Shown here in pieces: positions 25,962 through 34,139 of a stretch of DNA of 64,000 bases; the stretch's first letter is position 1; the number at the start of each line of letters is the position of its first letter. The notes beneath the pieces were generated by a model. That model saw nothing but the letters and a program-made list of their open reading frames with translations, ran no database searches and was not told the DNA's origin. Origin of the DNA: Scatosoma sp045643825 (GTDB taxonomy: Bacteria; Bacillota; Clostridia; Christensenellales; Borkfalkiaceae); NCBI GenBank assembly GCA_045643825.1, contig JAZRFV010000024.1, forward strand, positions 1 to 64,000. The letters run 5' to 3'. The position numbers were made by a program, and so were the translations under genes.

Positions 25962-28900
25962 TTATTTCACCTGGAAATCAATTTCTTTAACGGTATAGTT
26001 GTAATACTCGTCATATGCAATAAATCTCAACGTGTAGGTACCAGCCGTTTCCGCAACGAACGTGTTGTCATCTACCTTGAATTGCGAATCGTAAACACTG
26101 CTGTCGCTGGAAAGTAAGGACGTTACCTTATCGTTTTGAACGTAATGGAGCAAACGCATTTCGTTGTTAGGAAGCACAACCATTACCTGAATGTAGAGCT
26201 TTTCATTGTTATCCGTTGCCGAGTAGGTAGGGATGGTAATTGCAGCGCCAACATTGTAGGATTCGCTCAAGTTATTCGTCACCGAAAGCTCGGGCGCGGT
26301 TTCGTCGCTAACAAGAATCATGTAAGGAAGCGAGGTCTTGTTGCCGTTCGTATCCTTTGCAAAATAGGTTACGTTGTAGTAGCCTGCTTTGTCAAGCGTG
26401 AAGTCCACAGGTTCGTTTGCAGGGCCTTGGATAAGCGTCTTACCGCCCATTTCAACCCTTACGGTAAATTCTGCAATTTGACCAAGAACGTCGAATGCTT
26501 CCGCCGTAGGAATATTTGCCTTCGTACCAATCTTTTGACGAAGCAAGAATACGTCGTCCAATACGATGATGGGTTTAATTTCGTCTACTGCTTTATCAAG
26601 CGAGCTCTTGTTGTAACCCATGGTTTGGTTGGAAATCTTTTCTACGTAGATGGAAGAAGCCTTCTTAACGCCTGCAAATTCAAAGGTCAGGTAAACTGCA
26701 TCCGAGAAGCCCTTGAATTCGTCACCGTTGTCGTAAGTGTTTACAATGGCAACTGCTTCACCACTCGTATCAACGATTTGGTAACCCTTTGCAACGTACG
26801 AGAAACTCAACGCACCCTTACTTTCAGCGTATGTAACCTTTGCATCGCTGTCGTTCATTTGCATAAGCCAGGTATTTTTCGCTTGATCATAGAAGAGGGT
26901 AACCGTCACCGAAAGTGCGCTGTTCATAGCGTCCTTCATAACGATACGCATTTCCGAGAAGTTTGCCTTGCTTGCTTCATAATAGAAACTTACAGCGGTA
27001 CTGTTGGAGCTGATTGCATTTACGAAGGTCGCCTGCGCGTTATCATCGAATACAAATTCCAAATTGGTTTGCTGGTCGATTACCTGCATCGTATCTGCCG
27101 TATAGAAATACTTGCTCTTATACTTACCTCTTTCAACGTCTACCACGGATATGGTGTCGTTCCATTCCACGGTGCCCGTCGCACCTTCCGCAACGTAGCG
27201 GATAGCAACCTCCGTACCGTCAGCCACGAAGGAGCCGTTTACAAGGTTACCATTTACATACGTTTTGCAATCCAAGGTGATAAGTTCGCCGTTTACCGTT
27301 TCAATTACGAACGCTTCGGGAAGCTTGTAGTTGAAGCCCTTGATAAACACGTCGGTAAATTCGGGCGTCTTCACAAACTTGGGTGCAGCGATTTCCTGCG
27401 AACGGATGGTTACCACACCATACCCTACGTTGCCGTAGTAGTCGGTTGCCGTGTAAACCACCTTATAATCGCCAAGCTCGGTCAATTCCAACTTATCCTT
27501 AATGGTAAGAAGCTTCTTGCTAGGGCTATATACAGCACGGTCGGTGATAAGCGTACCACTACCGCCATAAAAGCTCATATCAGCAACGTAAGGTACGTAT
27601 ACGGATTCGTAAACGTCTACCTCTACCAAAGGTTCTTCAATACCGATATAGATGTTGGGTTTATCCGCCTGCGCGGTGATTTCAATACGTTCTTCCGTAG
27701 CGTTGCCCGAATAGTCTTCCGCACGATAAATAATTTCGTACTGACCTTCGTATTCTACGTAGAAGGTCTTACCGTCCGTAGGAACGGTAATCTTTTTGCC
27801 GTTTGCATTGATATGGTTTACCCAAACGTTGGTCTTCACCGTCTTATCCAATATGTCCTTTGCGCTGAAAGGAATGATGGGGAAGTTGGTGCCAACCTCC
27901 GCAACGGGCAATCTGTCCGTCATATCGTAATCAAACGTGATCTTGGGTGCCTTCGTATCCACAACGTCGTTTGCGAGGTTGTAACCACCGAAGGATTTAA
28001 TAAGAAGGACACCTTCCGCCTTCGAGAAACCACCCGCTTTAATCGTTACCGATACTTCGTCACCCTTAAAGCCTGCCCAAGGATCGCTCTTGTACTTTGC
28101 AGGATCGTCAAGGTCGTTCATCATCTTGTTTGCCGACCAAGTGTTCGTTTGAGGTCCGATGAACATTTGCTTGGATTCGTGATCTAATGCAAGCGTCATA
28201 GGAGATTCAGCAACCGTCTTGTTGTTGAAATCATCCTCTACACGGCTCCAACCACGGAAGCTGTGGAACACAGACGTACCGTAGAAGCCACTGGTGTGGT
28301 AGCTCGAGCCAATGCCGTTTTCATAACCGCCGTACAATCTACCGCTTGCACCGCCTCTTACGTACGAGGTCATACCTGCACCGTCCACGATGTTCGAGGT
28401 TTGGATGAAGTATTCCACGAAATTGTTCGCATCCGCAGAGTCGGTCAAACGTACCGTCATATTTTCGAAATCCGTTTCACCGTATACGCTGGGTTGAACA
28501 ATCATTTCAAGGAAGTTGAAGTCCTTCGTCAAGTCCTCTACTCTCAAAGCCGTTGCGAAGGTAATCTCCGCACCCGCCTTCATGTATACCTTTGCGCCGT
28601 ATTGCTCTTTCGTCAATTCGTAAGGGCTGTCTACGTAGAATTTACCGTATTCCACCGTAAGACCATCGGCAACGATCATATCTTGAGGTCTACGGATAAC
28701 CATATAGGTCTTCGTCTCCTCTACGAGATTGCCATCCACCGTCGCATAATAGGTAACCTGGTATTGACCTGCTTGCTCAATAACAAATTTTTCGCTGCCG
28801 TAAATCCCACCCGTGGGATAAACGATCTTCATGCCTTCCGCAGTTACACCGGACTGCATCTTATAATCTTTCGCCTCGATTACGTCTCCGATATAGAGAT

Positions 28901-29030
28901 TTCTCGCGATGGGAGCAGCTTCTGCAACCTCTGCATTCGGGGTTATTGTCCCGATACAGCAAAGACTGCAAGCCGCCGCAGCCACCGAAAGTCCAAGGCG
29001 AAGAAATAAATTTTTCTTCATAGTTTTCAT
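25962..29030 (-). CDS. Large secreted protein with multiple Ig-like beta domains
   Basis: Function not recognised; 1022 aa. A Sec signal peptide (hydrophobic stretch at about 8-28, likely cleavage near AEAAP around 40) is followed by a series of beta-rich domains. One runs from 41 to 115 (YQVTYYATVDGNLVEE), then a jelly-roll-like segment (about 115-350), then Ig-like repeats at about 360-450, 455-545 and 890-1022. These contain the recurrent pattern D-x-x-x-P-x-I, 'GQYEIIYRAEDYSGN' and 'GTYTLRFIAYDEY', as in bacterial Ig-like and cadherin-like domains. No anchor or catalytic motif is obvious. The start overlaps the permease stop as TAATG, indicating translational coupling to the ABC transporter. 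It may act as a surface glycan-binding or spacer protein (inference). Confidence 0.75.
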   Translation of the reverse strand: MKTMKKNLFLRLGLSVAAAACSLCCIGTITPNAEVAEAAPIARNLYIGDVIEAKDYKMQSGVTAEGMKIVYPTGGIYGSEKFVIEQAGQYQVTYYATVDGNLVEETKTYMVIRRPQDMIVADGLTVEYGKFYVDSPYELTKEQYGAKVYMKAGAEITFATALRVEDLTKDFNFLEMIVQPSVYGETDFENMTVRLTDSADANNFVEYFIQTSNIVDGAGMTSYVRGGASGRLYGGYENGIGSSYHTSGFYGTSVFHSFRGWSRVEDDFNNKTVAESPMTLALDHESKQMFIGPQTNTWSANKMMNDLDDPAKYKSDPWAGFKGDEVSVTIKAGGFSKAEGVLLIKSFGGYNLANDVVDTKAPKITFDYDMTDRLPVAEVGTNFPIIPFSAKDILDKTVKTNVWVNHINANGKKITVPTDGKTFYVEYEGQYEIIYRAEDYSGNATEERIEITAQADKPNIYIGIEEPLVEVDVYESVYVPYVADMSFYGGSGTLITDRAVYSPSKKLLTIKDKLELTELGDYKVVYTATDYYGNVGYGVVTIRSQEIAAPKFVKTPEFTDVFIKGFNYKLPEAFVIETVNGELITLDCKTYVNGNLVNGSFVADGTEVAIRYVAEGATGTVEWNDTISVVDVERGKYKSKYFYTADTMQVIDQQTNLEFVFDDNAQATFVNAISSNSTAVSFYYEASKANFSEMRIVMKDAMNSALSVTVTLFYDQAKNTWLMQMNDSDAKVTYAESKGALSFSYVAKGYQIVDTSGEAVAIVNTYDNGDEFKGFSDAVYLTFEFAGVKKASSIYVEKISNQTMGYNKSSLDKAVDEIKPIIVLDDVFLLRQKIGTKANIPTAEAFDVLGQIAEFTVRVEMGGKTLIQGPANEPVDFTLDKAGYYNVTYFAKDTNGNKTSLPYMILVSDETAPELSVTNNLSESYNVGAAITIPTYSATDNNEKLYIQVMVVLPNNEMRLLHYVQNDKVTSLLSSDSSVYDSQFKVDDNTFVAETAGTYTLRFIAYDEYYNYTVKEIDFQVK

Positions 29031-29953
29031 TAACCTTTAATTCCTCCCACAGATAAGTTAACGTTCAATTTTTTGTTGAATATTGCATAGAATACAATAA
29101 TCGGGAATGCCAATAAGTAGATACATGCCAATCTCGTAGGGATGTTTGCGATATCAAGGTCAGGCTTATTCGAGAACTGGTACATACCATACGCCGCAAC
29201 GGGGTGCGAAGGCAAGTAAATCATCGGGATTTGGAAATCGTTCCAAAGGGCGATGAAGTTCAATACGAATACTGCCGACGTAGTACCTGCCGCCAAGGGT
29301 ACAATAATTCTTACCATTACCATCAAGGGGCTTGCGCCATCAATCTTCGCCGCCTCCGTATAGTCTTGAGGAATCATCTTAAACTGCGCGTAGAAAATCA
29401 AGAAATAAGTATTCAAGAAGGTCGAACGCATAATCCAAATTCCCAAGAAGGTGTCGAAAATACCCAAACCTTGTGCCGTAGAAATTTCACTTGGCATCGA
29501 ACCAACGATGGGCAACGCCATGGTTACCAATACGAAGATGTAGATGTATTCCGAGAACTTATATTTAAAACGAGCCGCCGCATAACCCATAATCAACGAG
29601 GTCAAGGTCATTGCAAAAGCACTACCTACCGCGAATTTAATCGAGTTAATAAACTGCGCAAGAACGCCGTATTGCACCTCGTAAGTATCTCCTTGGTATT
29701 CTACCTCAACCATGATAAAGAACTCTTTATAAGCGGTGATGTAGTTTTGCAAGGTCAGTTTTCTCGGCAGCCAAAGTTCATTACGCTTTAATACACCCGT
29801 CGTATTTAAACCTGCGCTGTACTCCGTTGGCGTCTTTACCGTCGTCATCAACGTCCAGAACAAGGGAATAATCATCGAGATTACGTAAAGGACAAGCACC
29901 GTGCCCAAGATAATAGCGAGAACGTTCACGTTCTTTTTATCCATTTTAACCAT
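29030..29953 (-). CDS. CUT1-type carbohydrate ABC transporter permease (MalG type)
   Basis: Inner-membrane permease subunit, 307 aa, about six membrane segments starting at 12-35. The cytoplasmic EAA loop is EAAKIDGASPLMVMVRIIVPL at about 207-227, with the conserved Gly, and contacts the ATPase. Like most sugar transporters of this class in Bacillota, no ATPase gene accompanies it; a shared MsmX-type ATPase elsewhere is expected. The N-terminal part has an unusually long insertion between the first two membrane segments. Its start overlaps the upstream permease stop (TAATG) with AAGGAGG seven bases before. It pairs with the 29953-30882 permease and the 30900-32609 binding protein. Sugar specificity is not visible in the sequence. 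Confidence 0.93.
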   Translation of the reverse strand: MVKMDKKNVNVLAIILGTVLVLYVISMIIPLFWTLMTTVKTPTEYSAGLNTTGVLKRNELWLPRKLTLQNYITAYKEFFIMVEVEYQGDTYEVQYGVLAQFINSIKFAVGSAFAMTLTSLIMGYAAARFKYKFSEYIYIFVLVTMALPIVGSMPSEISTAQGLGIFDTFLGIWIMRSTFLNTYFLIFYAQFKMIPQDYTEAAKIDGASPLMVMVRIIVPLAAGTTSAVFVLNFIALWNDFQIPMIYLPSHPVAAYGMYQFSNKPDLDIANIPTRLACIYLLAFPIIVFYAIFNKKLNVNLSVGGIKG

Positions 29954-30882
29954 TATCTATCCTCCTTCTTGCCTTCCAGCAATCTACGAACACCCAACGT
30001 CAAAGGCAATGCAATCAACGTACAAATGATACCCAACAAGCTGGCATACGTGTAACCACTCTTATTAGGGTATTTTTCCCCACTAACAAGGATAAACAAG
30101 TAGTAGCCGAGGGTACGCTCTTCGGGGTCTACGCTTGCGCCGTGGAAGGAATACAAGCTTGCTTGGTTGGTGAACAACGTTGCAACGCTCGCAACCATGA
30201 AGGTAGCAATCGTAGGCAAAATCATGGGGATAACGATGAGGAAAAGCTCCTGATAGGGCTTAACGCCGTCCACTTCCCCTGCTTCGATGATTTCTGGTGC
30301 AATTTGATCCATCGAGCCCGTATAAATCAAAATCTGCGCACCAAAGCTTGCCCAAATATTAAAGAAATATAATGCGGCAAGTCTGGTGTCAGGATTTTGA
30401 AATAACGGAGTTACGTTTGGCTTGCCAAACACCTCGTTCAGGTATCCGGGGATTGCTTTGTCTGCGAAATATTTGAAAACGAGCACCAACAAAATCCCAG
30501 GCAAAACCGCGGGCAAGAAAAGGAAAAATTTGAAGAGTTTATCCATAACGTACTTCTTGTAGATATAGTACGAGAACAAAATCGCCAAAAGTCTACCAAA
30601 AATCGCCGTGAGTACCCAAACGAAAAGTGAGTTCCAAAATGCGTCCAAAAGTACTTTGAATTTCCAGTCATCTAATAGCCATTTGAAATTGGCGTTACCC
30701 CAATCCCACACGAAGACGCCGTCAACGCTGTTGTATCTTTGGAACGACATTAGGAAGCTGTTAAAGTTTACATACAAGTAAAATATAGCCACCTGCAAAA
30801 GGGGCAACGCAACGAGGCAGATGTAGAAGATTAACTCCCCTACATCGCGCATCCCTTTGCGTTTCATATTCTTTATTGCCAT
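29953..30882 (-). CDS. CUT1-type carbohydrate ABC transporter permease (MalF/UgpA type)
   Basis: First permease subunit, 309 aa, with about six membrane segments. The EAA motif is EAGEVDGVKPYQELFLIVIP (about 212-231). The N-terminal segment (ELIFYICLVALPLLQVAIFYLYV) and NSFLMSFQRYN are typical of the MalF/UgpA/LacF group. The ATG has AGGAGTG nine bases upstream. It lies 17 nt after the binding-protein gene and overlaps the second permease by one base, so the three are one transport operon. It imports a sugar or oligosaccharide released at the cell surface; identity unknown. Confidence 0.93.
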   Translation of the reverse strand: MAIKNMKRKGMRDVGELIFYICLVALPLLQVAIFYLYVNFNSFLMSFQRYNSVDGVFVWDWGNANFKWLLDDWKFKVLLDAFWNSLFVWVLTAIFGRLLAILFSYYIYKKYVMDKLFKFFLFLPAVLPGILLVLVFKYFADKAIPGYLNEVFGKPNVTPLFQNPDTRLAALYFFNIWASFGAQILIYTGSMDQIAPEIIEAGEVDGVKPYQELFLIVIPMILPTIATFMVASVATLFTNQASLYSFHGASVDPEERTLGYYLFILVSGEKYPNKSGYTYASLLGIICTLIALPLTLGVRRLLEGKKEDR

Positions 30883-30899
30883 AAAGAAACACTCCTATC

Positions 30900-32609
30900 T
30901 TATCTAATCAAACTGCTCCACTTGCTTTGTTGATAGTTGTACAAGCCGTTGAAGAAGCTCATTGCCGTTGCGTTGCCGTCCTTGAAGGATGCAAACGCAC
31001 CGCTTCTGGTTCTACCGTCGATAAGCGCTACGCCCATCCAAATATTCTTTTCGAAGTTAGCTTCGTTCTTATTAACGATATTCGCTGCCGAGAAAGGATA
31101 TACGATCTTCGCGCTACGTCTCATATCGATCAAGGTTTTACCATAGTAGGAAGCCGTTGCTCTATCTGCGTCCGATACGTTGTAGGTCAACGAACGAGGA
31201 ATGGAGGTCTTCGCGGAGAATTTCGACATTTCCGCATCGGTATGCAAGAAACGCATGAATTCTTTTGCAAGTTCCATATTTTCACAGTTCTTGTTTACGA
31301 AACCGAAGGAGCTGTTTACGGAGAACATCGTCTGATCGCCAGCAGCAGCTGCATTTACTTTCGGTACGGGCATGAAACCGAATTTTCTATCCATCTTGGA
31401 TTCGCCCTTAAGGGTTTCCATTTCTTGGAATTTCGCAGCCGCTTCGTTTTCCCACCAAACGCCTTCTGCAAGCATTGCGTAACGGGTTGCTTCGTACTTA
31501 CTCTGAATGAAGTCACCTTGCGCTTCCGTGTAGTCCTTTGCGTTCCAGGTAGTGCCGATATACTTCGTGGTACCGAACAATGCTTCTTGCATCTTCAATG
31601 CGTAGTATTTACCAGCTTGTTTTTGCAACATGTAACCGTTGTCTTCGGTGATTGCAACCGTTTCCATGGTGATGTTTGCTTCAATTTGGCCAGGGATTTC
31701 CGTAATCGTCTTTGCTACCTGAACGGTACCGTTGAAGGTGTTGTTTACGGAGAATGCGTCGTAGCCTTCGTAGTCAGCCGCATACGAGAAGAAGGATCTG
31801 TCAACGTAGCCGGTGTAGTTACCAGAATAGCAGAAAGGAATGCAGCCCTTTGCAACGATTTGGTCGCAAAGTGCGATCATTTGCTGATAGGTTGCAGGAA
31901 GACCGTCGTCGTACGTACCGTCTTTACCGTCGGGGCCGTTCGATTTTGCAGCTTCAAAAGCCGTGCGGTCGTTGTTGTAGGTTACTTCCAAGGAAATGAA
32001 ATCGCCTGCATCGTCAAAGTAGAAGCCTTCTTCTTCGAAGAGTTCTACGTCATAGGTGAAGCCGTAGAAACCATCGTAGAAGGGAATCATATAATACTTA
32101 CCGTCTTTTTGCGTCATGAACGCTTTCGTGGTAGGATCGAGCTTTGCTTCAATCGTACCGCTTTCGCCGTAAGCTGCCATCGAACCCGTAACTACGTCGG
32201 AAATATCAGCAACCAAGCCTGCGTTTACGAGGGTGTAATATTCTACCGCTTCGGTGAAGTATACGTCTTTATCCAACTTATTGCTTTCAGCAAGCTTGTT
32301 ACCCGAATACTTATTCTTGTCACCAACCAAGCTAATCTTAACGCCCTTTCTACCTTCTTGGAAGTGGGTAGCTTCTGCGTATTGCGCCTCAAAGCGCGCA
32401 ATTGCGTCTGTGAGCCATTCGGTACCAACACCACCGTCAAAGGTAGCTACGCTAAGGTTTGCTTTGGTATCGTCTTGCTTGTTGGTATTTACAACCGTAC
32501 CGCCACCAAGGCCACCGCCAGGCTTACCGCCACCAACACCGCAGGCGCTGAATGCCGTCGTGCCCATCAACATCAATGCCATTACAGCAAAAAGTTTTTT
32601 GTTTTTCAT
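30900..32609 (-). CDS. Extracellular sugar-binding lipoprotein of the ABC transporter
   Basis: Family 1-type solute-binding protein, 569 aa, lipid-anchored at Cys23 (TAFSAC). A Gly-rich linker follows, then the two-lobe fold: LSVATFDGGVGTEWLTDAIARF at the N-terminal lobe, YYMIPFYDGFYGFTYDVELF in the hinge region, and AMLAEGVWWENEAAAKFQEM and FGFVNKNCENMELAKEFMRFL in the C-terminal part. It is longer than the usual 420-450 aa, with an inserted region around 180-290. It starts one base after the stop of the 32611-34041 gene, whose last codons carry the AAAAAGG ribosome site. It delivers substrate to the permeases encoded next. The ligand is not known; the modular surface proteins encoded just upstream suggest a plant or host oligosaccharide. 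Confidence 0.92.
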   Translation of the reverse strand: MKNKKLFAVMALMLMGTTAFSACGVGGGKPGGGLGGGTVVNTNKQDDTKANLSVATFDGGVGTEWLTDAIARFEAQYAEATHFQEGRKGVKISLVGDKNKYSGNKLAESNKLDKDVYFTEAVEYYTLVNAGLVADISDVVTGSMAAYGESGTIEAKLDPTTKAFMTQKDGKYYMIPFYDGFYGFTYDVELFEEEGFYFDDAGDFISLEVTYNNDRTAFEAAKSNGPDGKDGTYDDGLPATYQQMIALCDQIVAKGCIPFCYSGNYTGYVDRSFFSYAADYEGYDAFSVNNTFNGTVQVAKTITEIPGQIEANITMETVAITEDNGYMLQKQAGKYYALKMQEALFGTTKYIGTTWNAKDYTEAQGDFIQSKYEATRYAMLAEGVWWENEAAAKFQEMETLKGESKMDRKFGFMPVPKVNAAAAGDQTMFSVNSSFGFVNKNCENMELAKEFMRFLHTDAEMSKFSAKTSIPRSLTYNVSDADRATASYYGKTLIDMRRSAKIVYPFSAANIVNKNEANFEKNIWMGVALIDGRTRSGAFASFKDGNATAMSFFNGLYNYQQSKWSSLIR

Positions 32610-32610
32610 G

Positions 32611-34041
32611 TTAAATATCCATCCTTTTTTTATTTTTCATAATCACAATCAACGTTGCCATTACAGCTAAGCTGATAATTACCAAAGAGTTCATAACCGA
32701 GCTACCGCACCCTTTTTTGGGTTCTTCTTGCGAAGGAGCTTCCGTTTCGGGTTGAGGTTCTACAATTTCAGGTTCTGCAGGCTTTTCTTCCTTGTTTGCT
32801 TCTTCCAAATCCAATTCTGCCGCAGTCTTTAATGCGTCGATTTTTGCAATATATTTAAGTTCCACAGCCTCTACTTCCGCATAGGTGGTCGCTTTTTCAA
32901 GCAAAGCCTTGCCTTCCGCAACGATTGCCGCGCCTTCTGCCGCCTGCGCTTCTCTATAAAGGCTTGCGTTGAAGGAAGCTTCTACATTGCCTACAGCGTT
33001 TGTGATAAACGCTGCAAATTCGGGTTTTTCAACGTCCATTAACACTTCGTTTGCCGCATTTTTGATACCTGCAACCTTGGTTGCTACTTCTTCAAAGCTC
33101 TGCGCGCCATCGATGAGGGTTTCCGCTTCCGCTTTCATTACGTTAAGAAGAGCCCATTCCTCTTCACCGTATGCGCTTTGATTGAAACCGTTGAAGAACG
33201 TCGCCATATCCTGCTTTGCCGCCGTTTTTACGCCGTCAAGCTCCGCATAATATTCGTTCGTTTTCACCTGTGCCAACGCCGCGTAGAAACCGTCCATTAC
33301 GTCGCTCACCTCAACGAGAGACATACATTGTTCCAAGGCTCCCTTCGTACTTTGCACCAAAGCCGCAACTTCTTGCTTTTCTTTCTCAAGATAGATGGAA
33401 TAATCTACCCCTTCAATTTCGTCGAGCGCTTCCATACGCACTTCTGCCAATTGATAATCCATTTGTGCAAATTTCGTACCGTCGTAGAAGAACGCAACGT
33501 TCGTCGTCGTTCTATATGCCTTTGGCGTACCTTCACAACCGCCTTGGATATAGGTAAGCGAAGGGAAGGTCGTACCTGCGGGGATAGAAATCATAAACCC
33601 ATAGGTCAAGCTGGTCAAAGAAGACAAATGCCCTACGCCGTTTTTACCTGCCGCGCCGATTTGGGAATCACCCCAGCCACCATTCCAGTAAGCAAACGGC
33701 TGAGCAAACTTTGCGCCTGCGCTGTTCATATTCTCGAAGTTCTTCCAGTAGCCAAGCGAGGTGATATAGTTGTATTTTGCTGTGTTTTCAGGTAACTCGC
33801 CAGGAGGGTTGGTAAAGTCAGCGTAATCTTGTACCGTCAAGCGGAACGCGAAAATAAACTTACCACCGCTTCCCACAAAACCAATCGAGTCTACCTGCGT
33901 GTCGATATATTCCATACCGCCATCCGCGTTTGCCTTGGGCATAGCACTTACGTTGAAGCCCGCAAACATCGAAACCACCGCCAAAACCAAAGCCGTCAAA
34001 AGAACGAGCAATTTAGATTTTGCTTTTTTCAAAATTTTCAT
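32611..34041 (-). CDS. Secreted C-terminally anchored protein with beta domain, helical repeats and GCGS-type tail
   Basis: Function not recognised; 476 aa. A Sec signal peptide (residues 10-40, ending near ANADG) leads into an aromatic-rich beta domain (about 42-200) that loosely resembles one W-N-G-x-W module of the giant neighbours (ends FFYDGTKFAQM). Two to three alpha-helical repeats of about 70 residues (EWALLNVMKAEAETLIDGAQ...) cover 210-415, similar to FIVAR-like stalk repeats. A Pro/Glu linker then leads to KKGCGSSVMNSLVIISLAVM and a terminal KNKKR. This Gly-Cys, membrane segment and basic tail is shared with the 2425-aa protein and lacks an LPxTG motif. It sits immediately upstream of the ABC transporter genes and is probably a surface capture or stalk protein. 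Confidence 0.75.
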   Translation of the reverse strand: MKILKKAKSKLLVLLTALVLAVVSMFAGFNVSAMPKANADGGMEYIDTQVDSIGFVGSGGKFIFAFRLTVQDYADFTNPPGELPENTAKYNYITSLGYWKNFENMNSAGAKFAQPFAYWNGGWGDSQIGAAGKNGVGHLSSLTSLTYGFMISIPAGTTFPSLTYIQGGCEGTPKAYRTTTNVAFFYDGTKFAQMDYQLAEVRMEALDEIEGVDYSIYLEKEKQEVAALVQSTKGALEQCMSLVEVSDVMDGFYAALAQVKTNEYYAELDGVKTAAKQDMATFFNGFNQSAYGEEEWALLNVMKAEAETLIDGAQSFEEVATKVAGIKNAANEVLMDVEKPEFAAFITNAVGNVEASFNASLYREAQAAEGAAIVAEGKALLEKATTYAEVEAVELKYIAKIDALKTAAELDLEEANKEEKPAEPEIVEPQPETEAPSQEEPKKGCGSSVMNSLVIISLAVMATLIVIMKNKKRMDI

Positions 34042-34073
34042 AATTTTTTCCTATTTTTGCTTGTTTTTTTTAT

Positions 34074-34130
34074 AACCGCTTGGTAGCGGAACGCATACGC
34101 GTGCGTACGCGTTCCACCATTAAAACGGTT
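34074..34130. other. Strong nested intergenic hairpin
   Basis: GGAACGC (34088-34094) and GCGTTCC (34109-34115) bracket a near-perfect inner palindrome TACGC/GCGTA, with one A-C mismatch. Outer AACCG (34074-34078) and CGGTT (34126-34130) add a second pairing. On the minus strand no T tract follows. It lies between the giant-protein gene and the binding-protein operon and could set their relative mRNA levels. Confidence 0.65.
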
Positions 34131-34139
34131 CGTGCCTAA